Shown here one piece after another: positions 33,816 to 42,347 of a DNA stretch of 64,000 nucleotides (the first letter of the stretch is position 1; each line of letters begins with the position of its first letter). The stretch is from Tenuifilaceae bacterium CYCD (GTDB lineage Bacteria > Bacteroidota > Bacteroidia > Bacteroidales > Tenuifilaceae): assembly GCA_036322835.1 (NCBI GenBank), contig AP027304.1, positions 744,001 through 808,000 of the forward strand, written 5' to 3'. The notes under the pieces were generated by a model. The model did not search any database. It worked only from the letters and a program-made list of their open reading frames with translations, and was not told the DNA's origin. The position numbers and the translations under genes were made by a program.

Positions 33816-34775
33816 TTATTTCTCGCCGAGAATTAACCAAGCCTCACCCAAGCCTCTCAAGTACAGTTTAGATGGGACACCCATACCATTCAGATACTTT
33901 CTTAAGTCACTAATAAAAGAACGGGTATCAACAGCACGAGGACGGCCTTTTTCATCGGTTCTCATAGTAGGAATACGAACCTGTTCTAATTTCATAAAAT
34001 TCTCAGAAGCATCAGATAGATTATAACGACTATTTACACAGTTATCGGCAAACCAATCCTCAATTATCGTGGTCAATTCCTTAGAGTCGTCCCCAAATTC
34101 AGATTCTAAATTCTGACCCCAATTGCTCCAAACCTTTATCTGAACCTTTACCTCGCGTCCATTGGCAAACATATCATCGAAATGACGCTGAAGACCTGCA
34201 TTAAAACCATCCATGTAGCTAAGAACAGCTTCCTCAAGCAACAATTCCGGAGATGCAGCTGTTGATGGTTTCCCTGCTCCTGCCGCTCCTGAAACCTGCT
34301 TTGCCGTATAGGCATCAAGTCCTTTTAGAGTAAATGTGATATACTTTTGTGGCCCCTGACGCTTGATCTCAAAATCGAGATCCATAATGATGTCTGCCTT
34401 TGCAACTCTTTTCAGAGCATCAATAGGACTCTCGGACATTTCTGAGCCCGACGAAGAACTTGTAAGCATTGAGGATTCAGCCCTTTCTTGCTCAAGATTC
34501 TTTAGTTCCTGCTCTAAATCTTTCAATGGAAAACCTCTGTCGGCCATTATCTGACCCATTTTGGTAATTACCATGCGAAGATCGGGATCCGTCTGTAATG
34601 CAGTTTTGTAATCAGGTAAAGTTTGAGTCATTCCTTGATTCTGGAATGTCATTTTATAATTTCTGCTGATGCAATACTGATCACTTGGAACAATCATTAT
34701 TATTGGCTTTTTTGCTTGTCCAAACGAGACTAGTGCTGCCAGTAAAAATATTGATGATAGTAAAATCCTTTTCAT
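33816..34775 (-). CDS. Exported DUF6175-like protein of the envelope operon
   Basis: 319 residues with a signal peptide (ends near VSFGQ, residue about 20). The N-terminal strand KKPIIMIVPSDQYCISRNYKM, a long charged helix (KDLEQELKNLEQERAES), and the strand block IDALKRVAKADIIMDLDFEIKRQGPQKYITFTLKGLDAYTAKQV recall CsgG/LpoB-type proteins (sensor of 'A-D-i-i-m-d-l' strand, then a domain-spanning helix). It agrees with my memory of DUF6175 proteins from Bacteroidales, which I cannot verify here. It is 21 bases downstream of the 175-residue protein gene in the same operon. Function unknown. Confidence 0.65.
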   Translation of the reverse strand: MKRILLSSIFLLAALVSFGQAKKPIIMIVPSDQYCISRNYKMTFQNQGMTQTLPDYKTALQTDPDLRMVITKMGQIMADRGFPLKDLEQELKNLEQERAESSMLTSSSSGSEMSESPIDALKRVAKADIIMDLDFEIKRQGPQKYITFTLKGLDAYTAKQVSGAAGAGKPSTAASPELLLEEAVLSYMDGFNAGLQRHFDDMFANGREVKVQIKVWSNWGQNLESEFGDDSKELTTIIEDWFADNCVNSRYNLSDASENFMKLEQVRIPTMRTDEKGRPRAVDTRSFISDLRKYLNGMGVPSKLYLRGLGEAWLILGEK

Positions 34776-34796
34776 ATGTTTTATATGTTAAGTTGA

Positions 34797-35324
34797 TTAA
34801 AAGCCTGCATCAAGCCTGCGTGCAATACCGTCAGCCTCAAGTTGTTTGCGGAGCTGATCATACATTACTTGAACGTAAATAGCAACTTTATATCCCTTTT
34901 TGATTTTTAAACGATCTTCACCTGATGGATCTCCATCATTAGTTAGTGCTATATATTGTAGGTATTTCCCTCCTACTTTGAAAAAATTTTCGAAATATTC
35001 TGCATTTGTAACCTCAGCATTTGGCTGAGAGCAAATTGCTGGAGTCGGAGCAGACCCCTGGCCCCCGGGCAGACCTTTGAATATGCAAGCAGCAACTGCG
35101 GCTTCTTTTGCATTCATCACTGCTGCGCCGACATCTTTACCATACCCCCAAACCTTGAAGACTTTTGTACCATCCTGGCCAACACCTACAGGTTCTATCT
35201 CATAATTGTACTGACTATTGTATAATATTTTTCGCTCCTTGCGGCTCTGAGCGTTAGTACCTGTTGTAACCAGTAATGCCAAGACAGCAACCAGTGATAC
35301 TTTTAGAATGTTTTTCATATCCAT
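34797..35324 (-). CDS. Exported protein with LPP20/TolB-like single domain
   Basis: 175 residues; the start is MDMKN at 35324 or the in-frame ATG at 35318. Signal peptide ends near TNAQ. One compact domain follows: FKVWGYGKDVGAAVMNAKEAAVAACIFKGLPG is a strand-helix unit with the alanine spacing of LPP20-like folds, then a strand-rich part with VAIYVQVMYDQLRKQLEADGIARRLDAGF at the C-terminus. No lipobox. It lies between the barrel protein (12 bases upstream) and the DUF6175-like gene, so it is tightly co-transcribed. I recognise no named family with certainty. Confidence 0.65.
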   Translation of the reverse strand: MDMKNILKVSLVAVLALLVTTGTNAQSRKERKILYNSQYNYEIEPVGVGQDGTKVFKVWGYGKDVGAAVMNAKEAAVAACIFKGLPGGQGSAPTPAICSQPNAEVTNAEYFENFFKVGGKYLQYIALTNDGDPSGEDRLKIKKGYKVAIYVQVMYDQLRKQLEADGIARRLDAGF

Positions 35325-35336
35325 ATAATATTTGTT

Positions 35337-37007
35337 TTAGAATCCAATTCTTAAACCAACTAGGGTTGAAACACCACCTCTATCCTTAAATATCTCATCC
35401 CAATTTAAGTTTATTTCTTCATCATCAGTATTCTTTGGTTTGCTTATAAATGAGTAATAACCAACTCCACCAAAGATTTGGACATTGTGTCTCAAATTTA
35501 ATGCCAAATTTGCCCCACCTTTTCCGTAGAGAACTTTCAACCCTTCAAAAGTATGACCATTACTATCACTCATATCTTTTAGATCATCATTGCTGGCTAT
35601 TTCTTGACCAATACTAATGTATGGACGCAACTCAATGTTTCTAGTAATCATAAATCCTTTTGCTAATCCTGCTCCATAATGGGCAAAGAGTATTCCATCA
35701 ATATCTGTTGTGCCAGCAACAGCCTCATAATCCTTTAATTGAGCACCTCCTTCAATAAGTAAAAACAAGGATTTAATTCCAATATAACGTCCGAGACGAA
35801 TATCGAATCTACCATAAGCACCGCCAACTTCGCCCATTTCATATCCTAAACCGAACTCTGCGCCAAAATCATTCTGCTGGCGGAGTAGGTAACCTGTCCG
35901 TAATTTACGCCCAGCTGTTTGATAAAACTTAGAAGTTCCCATATCACCAGTGGCAACCTGTCTATTATCTACAATCTTTGAGGTAGCCCTAATAACACCT
36001 CGACGAACGGGCTTGGTGGTATTAGTTTTCTCGTTATACACATATTCGTAAACAAAATACCGATTGTCGCATTTTAATCCTTCCTTTTTCCCAATTTTTG
36101 CCCGTAATGGATGCACCTGATATACAGTTGTTTTAACCATAAAGTCTTCGTAATTTTTTTCTAAAGAGTATAGGTTTTCATCATAACCTTTCTGCACCAT
36201 TTCGGTAAGTAGAACGTCATCAGACTTTTGCTTGATAAATTTACCCAGTTGCGAATTTTCAGAACTCTGTAAAGCCGTTGCGTAGATAGTGGTTTTGGTA
36301 ACAAACTCAACAGGAATGGTAATTTGCTCAAATTTTTTATTTTTTTCGACCTTTACTTCAGGGGTATCCTCTGGATAAATCCAACTATCGTATATGGCAT
36401 TTTGAATTTCTTCGTTATACTGAATTTTATATAGATAACCTGTAACGGTTGATTTCCATCCATTCATATCCGAAACCTTTGCTTCTTTCATATTCTGAAC
36501 GCTCTGGTAATCTAAAACCAATACATAGCTACGACCAATTAGACGATTGCCATAGTCCTGCAAAACTGCATTTCCTAATTTTGTTGATTGCGCCTTAATG
36601 TATGCTGCATCTGTTGCATTGAACATACCCCGATCGAAAATAAGATCCATGCTCATTGCTCCATCGGTTTGACGGGCAAACCATTTAGAAATGATTTGAC
36701 GACCAATTTGCTGTTCATTCAAATACTGCTTAATGGCGTCGGAGAGATTTGCCGAGCGGCTGAACGAAACCGAAAATGTTAATTGATCGAGATTATTGTT
36801 GTAGTATTTATCAGAAAAGGAAATTTTATCCACCTTGCCCTGCACCTCAGAGGCATGAGCCTCGTTTGGAAATTGCATATTAATTAAAGTGATAGAACTT
36901 CGATCGTACGTAGATGGAATTTTTTTAGTGCTTTCCACATCCTGCGATTTGGCACAGGGAATCCATAAGAAAGCAATGATTAACAGAAACAATGATTTAT
37001 TTTTCAT
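35337..37007 (-). CDS. Two-part envelope protein: soluble N-terminal half and C-terminal outer-membrane beta-barrel
   Basis: 556 residues, signal peptide ending near CAKSQ (residue about 21). Residues 25-350 are mixed alpha/beta and contain long strand-helix units (DQLTFSVSFSRSANLSDAIKQYL, YVLVLDYQSVQNMKEAK). Residues 370-556 alternate strand-like segments (DFGAEFGLGYEMGEVGGAYGRFDIRLGRYIG, GGANLALNLRHNVQIFGGVGYYSF) and end in GLRIGF with a terminal phenylalanine, as in outer-membrane barrels; eight strands would fit. It is the first gene of the six-gene operon and may provide its outer-membrane anchor or pore. No homologous family is recognised by eye. Confidence 0.7.
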   Translation of the reverse strand: MKNKSLFLLIIAFLWIPCAKSQDVESTKKIPSTYDRSSITLINMQFPNEAHASEVQGKVDKISFSDKYYNNNLDQLTFSVSFSRSANLSDAIKQYLNEQQIGRQIISKWFARQTDGAMSMDLIFDRGMFNATDAAYIKAQSTKLGNAVLQDYGNRLIGRSYVLVLDYQSVQNMKEAKVSDMNGWKSTVTGYLYKIQYNEEIQNAIYDSWIYPEDTPEVKVEKNKKFEQITIPVEFVTKTTIYATALQSSENSQLGKFIKQKSDDVLLTEMVQKGYDENLYSLEKNYEDFMVKTTVYQVHPLRAKIGKKEGLKCDNRYFVYEYVYNEKTNTTKPVRRGVIRATSKIVDNRQVATGDMGTSKFYQTAGRKLRTGYLLRQQNDFGAEFGLGYEMGEVGGAYGRFDIRLGRYIGIKSLFLLIEGGAQLKDYEAVAGTTDIDGILFAHYGAGLAKGFMITRNIELRPYISIGQEIASNDDLKDMSDSNGHTFEGLKVLYGKGGANLALNLRHNVQIFGGVGYYSFISKPKNTDDEEINLNWDEIFKDRGGVSTLVGLRIGF

Positions 37008-37173
37008 ATAAATATCTATTGATTATAATTTTTACCAAGAAGTAAATTTATCACTTTTTTTTTTACCACAATGGAAATTTAATTAACACTTAACTTCTTT
37101 CACATCATTGCTTAAAGCATTAGCCCGCACAATTCACCTCTCCACATAAAGAATCTTTGAGTTTATCAAAATA

Positions 37174-37199
37174 AAAAAGAGGGAAAATCCCTCTTTTAT
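37174..37199 (-). terminator. Rho-independent terminator after the alkaline phosphatase gene
   Basis: Stem AAAAAGAGGGA / TCCCTCTTTT with a three-base loop, adjoining the minus-strand stop at 37196. Confidence 0.85.
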
Positions 37200-38611
37200 T
37201 TATCGATGCCTGCTGCCCTGAGTATATTTTTCGGAATATCAGTATTATCCAAAAATGAAGTAAAAAACGTCTGCCCACTCCCTACGACAAACACAGGAAC
37301 CGGGCTGCCAGTATGCGTTGAACTTGTCCAACCAATCCCAGCCTTCTTATTGAGAATTGACAGTGCTGTTTTGGAAATCAAATCTGTTTCGTTATACATA
37401 TTTTTATCTGTACTGGTTTTGGTAATCCCGAAATAGGCCTCATAGGCCCTTTTGATCTCATCTAATTCAGCAGAATTTAAGGCAAACTCCCCTTCGGTAG
37501 ACAAACCCGTTTCCTTATTAAGTAATAATAGTACATCACTAAATGAAGCCTCTGGCTTTGATGCCTTTAATTTAGAAAACTGATCGTGTAAAACTTCCTG
37601 AGAAACATGCTGATTTTGGAAGATTTTTAGAAAATTTTTGTACCCATTTTCAGCATTCCCTAAGGACATTCCACCCGTTTCATGATCAGCGGTAACAACA
37701 ATCAACGTTTCGTCCGGATGTTTTTTGTAAAATTCTAAAGCGGCATTAATTGCTTTTGAGAATGCAAGAACCTCGTGAATAACAGTTGCAGCATCGTTAT
37801 CATGGCAAGCCCAATCTATTTTTCCACCCTCTACCATCATGAAGAAACCTTTTGGATTATCAACAACTTCAATCGCCTTTCTGGTAATATCTTCTAACGA
37901 GATATCGGAGGCGGATCGGTCGATCTCATACTGAAGGGTACTACTTGAGGCGGGATTGGGTGAAGAATAAACAATGGTTTTTGCACCTCTTTTCTTTAAC
38001 GAATCCACGCCATAAAAGGTAGTTGTAAAACCAATACCGTTCTGAGATCCTAACTGATATACAGAAACAGCATTAGTGTCGCGCTTTGAACCTTGGGGTT
38101 CCACAAATCCTCCCGACGCGAAAAAGTCATAGTTGCTGGGTATTAAATCCTTTGCGATTTCATAGTAACTACTTCGGGATCCCTTATGCGCGTAAAACGC
38201 AGCAGGGGTTGCATGATCGATACTTACACTGGTAAGAATTGCAACTTTTTTACCGCTATCCTTAAATCGTTTAGCAATGCTATAAAGAGTATCCGTATGC
38301 GAAGCATTCAACCCAATTGTTCCAATCGATGTTTTGCTTCCCGTTGATAATGCAGTTCCTGCAGCTGCAGAACAGGTAATATATCGAGTTGCGGCATAGG
38401 TTGTTGACAAAGAAACAACGGGAAACTTGGTGAATACAACACCATTGGAGACTCCCAAAACACTATCAGCATAAACACTAGCGGTATTCACCTGCTGAAC
38501 ACCCATGCCATCGCCAATGAAGAAAAAAACATACTTAGCGGGCTTGTTCTGTGAGTATCCAGAAATCGTCAGAGACAGTGCCAGAATAATAAATAATTGA
38601 CGAACTTTCAT
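37196..38611 (-). CDS. Alkaline phosphatase
   Basis: About 471 residues from the ATG at 38611; the in-frame start at 38638 precedes an evident signal peptide (MKVRQLFIILALSLTISGYSQ). It is a secreted zinc/magnesium phosphomonoesterase. FIGDGMGVQQVN near residue 31 is the metal-binding start motif, CSAAAGTALSTGSKT holds the phosphorylated serine, and VTADHETGGM near residue 313 gives metal ligands. The residue before the nucleophile serine is cysteine, where E. coli PhoA has aspartate (D101-S102). A TAGATTTG element lies upstream (minus strand, plus-strand CAAATCTA 38627-38634). No pho regulator is seen nearby. Confidence 0.93.
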   Translation of the reverse strand: MKVRQLFIILALSLTISGYSQNKPAKYVFFFIGDGMGVQQVNTASVYADSVLGVSNGVVFTKFPVVSLSTTYAATRYITCSAAAGTALSTGSKTSIGTIGLNASHTDTLYSIAKRFKDSGKKVAILTSVSIDHATPAAFYAHKGSRSSYYEIAKDLIPSNYDFFASGGFVEPQGSKRDTNAVSVYQLGSQNGIGFTTTFYGVDSLKKRGAKTIVYSSPNPASSSTLQYEIDRSASDISLEDITRKAIEVVDNPKGFFMMVEGGKIDWACHDNDAATVIHEVLAFSKAINAALEFYKKHPDETLIVVTADHETGGMSLGNAENGYKNFLKIFQNQHVSQEVLHDQFSKLKASKPEASFSDVLLLLNKETGLSTEGEFALNSAELDEIKRAYEAYFGITKTSTDKNMYNETDLISKTALSILNKKAGIGWTSSTHTGSPVPVFVVGSGQTFFTSFLDNTDIPKNILRAAGIDK

Positions 38612-38683
38612 TGTATTTAGTTTTTGCAAATCTAGCAAATGGAACCAATTGCCAGAGCGTTTTTCGTGAATTTAATACACAAA

Positions 38684-38708
38684 AAGGGAGGACTATTCGT
38701 CCTCCCTT
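38684..38708 (-). terminator. Rho-independent terminator after the ExbB/ExbD operon
   Basis: A perfect 10-bp stem AAGGGAGGAC / GTCCTCCCTT with loop TATTC, followed on the minus strand by TTTTT. Confidence 0.9.
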
Positions 38709-38730
38709 AAAATATGACTACGAATAATTA

Positions 38731-39204
38731 TTAGTTACTCTTATTTGTGCGTCGGGCAACATAACTAATTTTTAAAGCGCTTGCCTTACGTAATTCTTGC
38801 TTTACGTCGGTTACGATACCCATCCTTGTGTTCTCATCAACTTTGATAGAAGTTGTTAGCAAAGGCCTATCAACTTCGCTCATTGCATCACGTTCAGAAG
38901 AAATAAAGTCACGAATATCATCCAATGTTTTAAAACTATCATTCAGTTGAATTCGTGGTTCTGATCCATAAAGTGCTTGGAATTGACGAAGGGGAGGTCC
39001 AATGTAAATATTTGAAATCAGCGACTTCTTTTTTAACTTCTCAAGTTCCGTTGCCTCAGGGGGTTTAATCGTAACCATAAGATTAGTTTCCCTAAAGGTA
39101 GTGGTAATCATGAAAAAGAAAAGAGTCATGAACACAATATCTGGAAGCGATGCTGTTGAGATAGCAGGCATTCCACCTTTACCTTTACGTTCAAATTTTG
39201 CCAT
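38731..39204 (-). CDS. ExbD/TolR family protein, second copy
   Basis: 157 residues. A charged cytoplasmic N-terminus (KFERKGKGGMPAIST) leads to one membrane helix, ASLPDIVFMTLFFFMITTT, which carries the essential proton-pathway aspartate in the usual place. A periplasmic domain with the usual sandwich layout (LMVTIKPPEATELEKL ... TSIKVDENTRMGIVTDVKQELRKA) follows. It is the last gene of an ExbB-X-ExbD-ExbD operon, two bases after the first exbD. It pairs with the ExbB homologue to use the proton motive force, energising TonB-type transport or another envelope process. Confidence 0.92.
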   Translation of the reverse strand: MAKFERKGKGGMPAISTASLPDIVFMTLFFFMITTTFRETNLMVTIKPPEATELEKLKKKSLISNIYIGPPLRQFQALYGSEPRIQLNDSFKTLDDIRDFISSERDAMSEVDRPLLTTSIKVDENTRMGIVTDVKQELRKASALKISYVARRTNKSN

Positions 39205-39206
39205 GG

Positions 39207-39785
39207 CTATTTTTTCCCTCCAACATTTTTAGGTTCTGCTTCGGATATACGCTGTGGTATAGCCTTGCCAACTGCATCCTGTTCTTCCTTCGACAATTTA
39301 TCGTACTTCTTTCCAAAGATACTTATCGATAAATCATCACGTAATTCATTGTAAGCTGCAACCAACTCGTTCTGAACCTTCATGTACATTTGATAAGATG
39401 TACCCCGGTCGTTCTGAAGTGATACAACTCCCTTTGAAACGTTGTACTTTCCAACCATAGGAATTTCTTTTTCTTCCATCTCCGACAAATTTGGATCGTT
39501 ATTTGGATTCATAACAAATTCCTTGGTTTTTTCCCTAAGAACAGTGACATCCATGGGTTCTCCTCTTACAAGAAGTTTATCACTCTTGTTGATAAGCACT
39601 GTAAAAACGTTCCTCTTCCTCACCTCAATATCGGTTTTCTCTGTTTTATCCTGAGGAATTGGAGGTAACATTCTGGGTAGTCCAGTATCAACATTCATGG
39701 TTGTAACCATCAAGAAGAAACTCAATAGCAAGAAGGCTATATCAGCCGTAGAACTAGCATTGATTTCTGGTATTGGTCTTGGCAT
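39207..39785 (-). CDS. ExbD/TolR family protein, first copy
   Basis: 192 residues, longer than the usual ~140. The short N-terminus leads to the helix SSTADIAFLLLSFFLMVTTM with the conserved aspartate. The periplasmic domain contains an insertion rich in N, P and E (residues about 95-130, NPNNDPNLSEMEEKEIP) and a charged C-terminal tail after FGKKYDKLSKEEQDAVGKAIP. Two dissimilar ExbD proteins behind one ExbB is a recurrent Bacteroidota layout and suggests a heteromeric D-subunit. No tonB is adjacent. Confidence 0.9.
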   Translation of the reverse strand: MPRPIPEINASSTADIAFLLLSFFLMVTTMNVDTGLPRMLPPIPQDKTEKTDIEVRKRNVFTVLINKSDKLLVRGEPMDVTVLREKTKEFVMNPNNDPNLSEMEEKEIPMVGKYNVSKGVVSLQNDRGTSYQMYMKVQNELVAAYNELRDDLSISIFGKKYDKLSKEEQDAVGKAIPQRISEAEPKNVGGKK

Positions 39786-39837
39786 TTCAGTATTCTTATT
39801 TTGATTTTTCGAAAATTCTGAAAAATCGATTATTAAA

Positions 39838-40263
39838 CTACTTACGTATTACATTTCTTACTCCTGTGTAGAGCAATAGGAACATGGCCACACCAAATAA
39901 AACATAGGTAGCAATTAATCCTGTATCAGTAAGAATTAATACTGAATGATTAGATAGATCAGCATTAGGGGTTGGAGAATAGATAGGTGTTGCATCGGCC
40001 ATTAAGTAACCAATAAGTATTACACCTGCCATTACTGCCATTCCAAAAAGTGTTTTCAGAGCATCCTTTGGATTCTTGATAAAAAAATAAATAGGAAAAA
40101 TTAAAGCAAAGAATCCAGCTATTCCGAATAGGATATATGCCCAAACAATGTATGGACCTTCAGAAACCTTACCTGCATAAAAGCCTACAGTTAAAATTAA
40201 CGAAACACCCATCATTATCCATGACAACACTTTTGTTAGTTTTGAGATCATGGTATCAGACAT
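39838..40263 (-). CDS. Small membrane protein of the ExbB/ExbD operon
   Basis: 141 residues with four predicted membrane helices (about residues 12-30, 38-56, 68-85 and 115-135). It sits between the ExbB homologue (6 bases upstream) and the first exbD (52 bases downstream). It is not itself an ExbB or ExbD: it lacks the proton-pathway aspartate pattern. Bacteroidota ExbB operons often carry such an extra membrane protein. Its function is unknown; a role in assembly or stability of the motor is a guess from context. Confidence 0.75.
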   Translation of the reverse strand: MSDTMISKLTKVLSWIMMGVSLILTVGFYAGKVSEGPYIVWAYILFGIAGFFALIFPIYFFIKNPKDALKTLFGMAVMAGVILIGYLMADATPIYSPTPNADLSNHSVLILTDTGLIATYVLFGVAMFLLLYTGVRNVIRK

Positions 40264-40269
40264 TTCTCA

Positions 40270-41076
40270 CTATTTTTTAAGGTTATACTTAACAAGAATA
40301 TCAAGAAGGCTAATAGAAGCATCTTCCATACCGTTAGTAATCTTGTCAATTTTAGATAAAAGGTAGTTATAGAATACCTGTAGAATAATAGCAACTATAA
40401 GACCGAACACGGTTGTGATAAGAGCGATTTTGATACCACCAGCAACAAGGGTTGGAGAGATATCACCAGCAGCCTGAATAGCGTCGAATGCACCGATCAT
40501 ACCGATAACTGTTCCCAAGAATCCTAACATAGGAGCAAGTGCAATGAAAAGAGCAATCCAAGTTAAACCGCTTTCCAACTGACCCATTTGAACAGAACCG
40601 TAAGAAACGATAGATTTCTCAACAACTTCAATACCTTCGTGAGCGCGATCTAAACCTTGATAGAAAATACTAGCAACAGGACCACGAGTATTGCGGCAAA
40701 CTTCTTTTGCAGCATCAACACCGCCTTTATCTAGTGCTTCTTCAATTTTCTTTAATAATTTATCAGTGTTAGTAGTAGCCATGTTCAAATAAATAATACG
40801 CTCAATAACTACTGCTAAACCAAAAATTAAAGTAATAAGAATTGAAGCCATAAAACCAGGACCCCCTTCAATGAATTTGGTCTTGATTTGCTTGTGAAGA
40901 GACATCTCTTCTGCTGGAGCTGCAGCTGTTTCTGTAGCGGAAGCCTGTGCAGCTGTTGAACCTTGAGCAACAACAGTTGAATCTGGCTTAGCCGCAGTTT
41001 CCTGCTGAGCTGATACATAGGTTGCTCCCATACTGAGCACTCCTAAAACTGCTACTAATGCAAATAGCTTTTTCAT
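40270..41076 (-). CDS. MotA/TolQ/ExbB family proton-channel protein
   Basis: 268 residues. Unusually for E. coli standards, it starts with a cleavable signal peptide (MKKLFALVAVLGVLSMGATYVSAQQ) followed by an alanine/threonine-rich linker (residues 25-57). The ExbB core then follows: a membrane helix near residues 75-92 (ASILITLIFGLAVVIERIIYL), a cytoplasmic helical part, and two more helices around GLTWIALFIALAPMLGFLGTVIGMIGAFDAI and ISPTLVAGGIKIALITTVFGLIVAIILQVFYNYL. The last two hold the TolQ-type GTVxG pattern. It is the stator-like partner of the ExbD proteins. N-terminal exported extensions occur in several Bacteroidota ExbB proteins; the role of the extension is unknown. Confidence 0.92.
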   Translation of the reverse strand: MKKLFALVAVLGVLSMGATYVSAQQETAAKPDSTVVAQGSTAAQASATETAAAPAEEMSLHKQIKTKFIEGGPGFMASILITLIFGLAVVIERIIYLNMATTNTDKLLKKIEEALDKGGVDAAKEVCRNTRGPVASIFYQGLDRAHEGIEVVEKSIVSYGSVQMGQLESGLTWIALFIALAPMLGFLGTVIGMIGAFDAIQAAGDISPTLVAGGIKIALITTVFGLIVAIILQVFYNYLLSKIDKITNGMEDASISLLDILVKYNLKK

Positions 41077-41147
41077 GGTTTGTTTGTCGTTAAATTATTA
41101 CTAAGGGTTTTGTTTTTAAAATTAACACTTATTTACTTAAAATTCAG

Positions 41148-41235
41148 CGGAGAGAATGGGATTCGAACCCATGAGGCCCTTTTGGAGCCTACACACTTTC
41201 CAGGCGTGCGCCTTCGACCACTCGGCCATCTCTCC
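41148..41235 (-). tRNA. tRNA-Ser (anticodon GGA)
   Basis: The minus-strand sequence starts GGAGAGATGGCCGAGTGG and ends in TCTCTCCG. The acceptor stem GGAGAGA / TCTCTCC is perfect, the T-arm contains GGTTCGAATCC, and the anticodon loop CTGGAAA gives anticodon GGA. An extended variable arm (GGCTCC / GGGCC region) confirms serine. 88 bases, discriminator G, CCA not encoded. Confidence 0.96.
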
Positions 41236-41306
41236 AACAATATCATATACAAAGAACGCAAAAATCGTGGCGCAAATTACAAAAAAAATATTTAAAAAAA
41301 CAATGA

Positions 41307-42347
41307 CTAATGTAGGGTAATTTCTCCACTTATGGATTTTAGGAACTCCCGACTCAGCATTTGCCCTTGCAAGCCCTTTCCCATTAGAAACATCAACTTG
41401 GCAACTGCTGCCTCGAATGTTATGTCTAAACCGCTTATAACACCGATGTTTTTCAACACTAATCCATTTTCGTATTTGTCCATGTTAACACTTCCCGCCT
41501 TGCATTGTGTAACGTTTAGGATTACTATATTATTCTTAACAGCCTGATCAACTAAATCCAAAAACCACTTTCGGCTTAACGAGTTTCCGGATCCAAATGT
41601 TTCCAAAATAATTGCTTTTATCCCCTTTGTATTGATAACGGCCTTAACCACCTCGGGGGTAATTCCTGGAAAAAGTTTTAAAACGCCGATATTGGGATCT
41701 AAACTTGTATGAATCCGCAACTCTTGCTTTCCTATTGGGTAATGAATAAAAGGAAAATTATACTTAATTGTAATTCCAGCCTCGGCCAAGTAAGGATAAT
41801 TATCGGAACGGAAAGCATTAAAATGCTCAGCATTATGCTTAGTGGTACGATTCCCCCTGTATAATCTATTTTCGAAGAAAATAGTAACCTCGGGCACCAT
41901 GGGTTGACCATTTTGCTGTGCTGCAGCTATTTCAACTGCACTGATAAGGTTTTCTTTTCCATCGGTGCGCAACATACCAATTGGCAACTGAGAACCAGTA
42001 AGAACAACAGGCTTGTCGAGTCCTTCAAGCATAAAACTCAATGCCGATGCAGTAAACGACATCGTATCGGTACCGTGAAGAATAACAAATCCATTGTAAA
42101 GGTTGTAATTTTCACTTATAATCTCTACTAGTTTAATCCAGAAGTCAGGCGTAATATCGGATGAATCGATGGGGGGATCGAAGGAAATTGTGTGTAGATT
42201 AAACCCAAACTTGCGCAATTCTGGCACCTCCTCCTCTATCTGCTCAAAGTTAAACGGGGACAATGCTCCTGTTTGTGGGTTTTGCTTCATTCCTATGGTT
42301 CCACCCGTATATATAATAAGTATAGATCTTTTTTGCGCCTCTGTCAT
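41307..42347 (-). CDS. Type I L-asparaginase
   Basis: 346 residues. Hydrolyses asparagine to aspartate and ammonia in the cytoplasm. No signal peptide, which fits the type I (cytoplasmic) form. IIYTGGTIGMKQNPQTGAL carries the first catalytic threonine (T17, in TGGTIG), and VILHGTDTMSFTASALSFML near residues 88-107 the second catalytic set (T93, D94). Length agrees with the family. Its start overlaps the end of tatD by four bases, so the two are translationally coupled. Confidence 0.93.
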   Translation of the reverse strand: MTEAQKRSILIIYTGGTIGMKQNPQTGALSPFNFEQIEEEVPELRKFGFNLHTISFDPPIDSSDITPDFWIKLVEIISENYNLYNGFVILHGTDTMSFTASALSFMLEGLDKPVVLTGSQLPIGMLRTDGKENLISAVEIAAAQQNGQPMVPEVTIFFENRLYRGNRTTKHNAEHFNAFRSDNYPYLAEAGITIKYNFPFIHYPIGKQELRIHTSLDPNIGVLKLFPGITPEVVKAVINTKGIKAIILETFGSGNSLSRKWFLDLVDQAVKNNIVILNVTQCKAGSVNMDKYENGLVLKNIGVISGLDITFEAAVAKLMFLMGKGLQGQMLSREFLKSISGEITLH

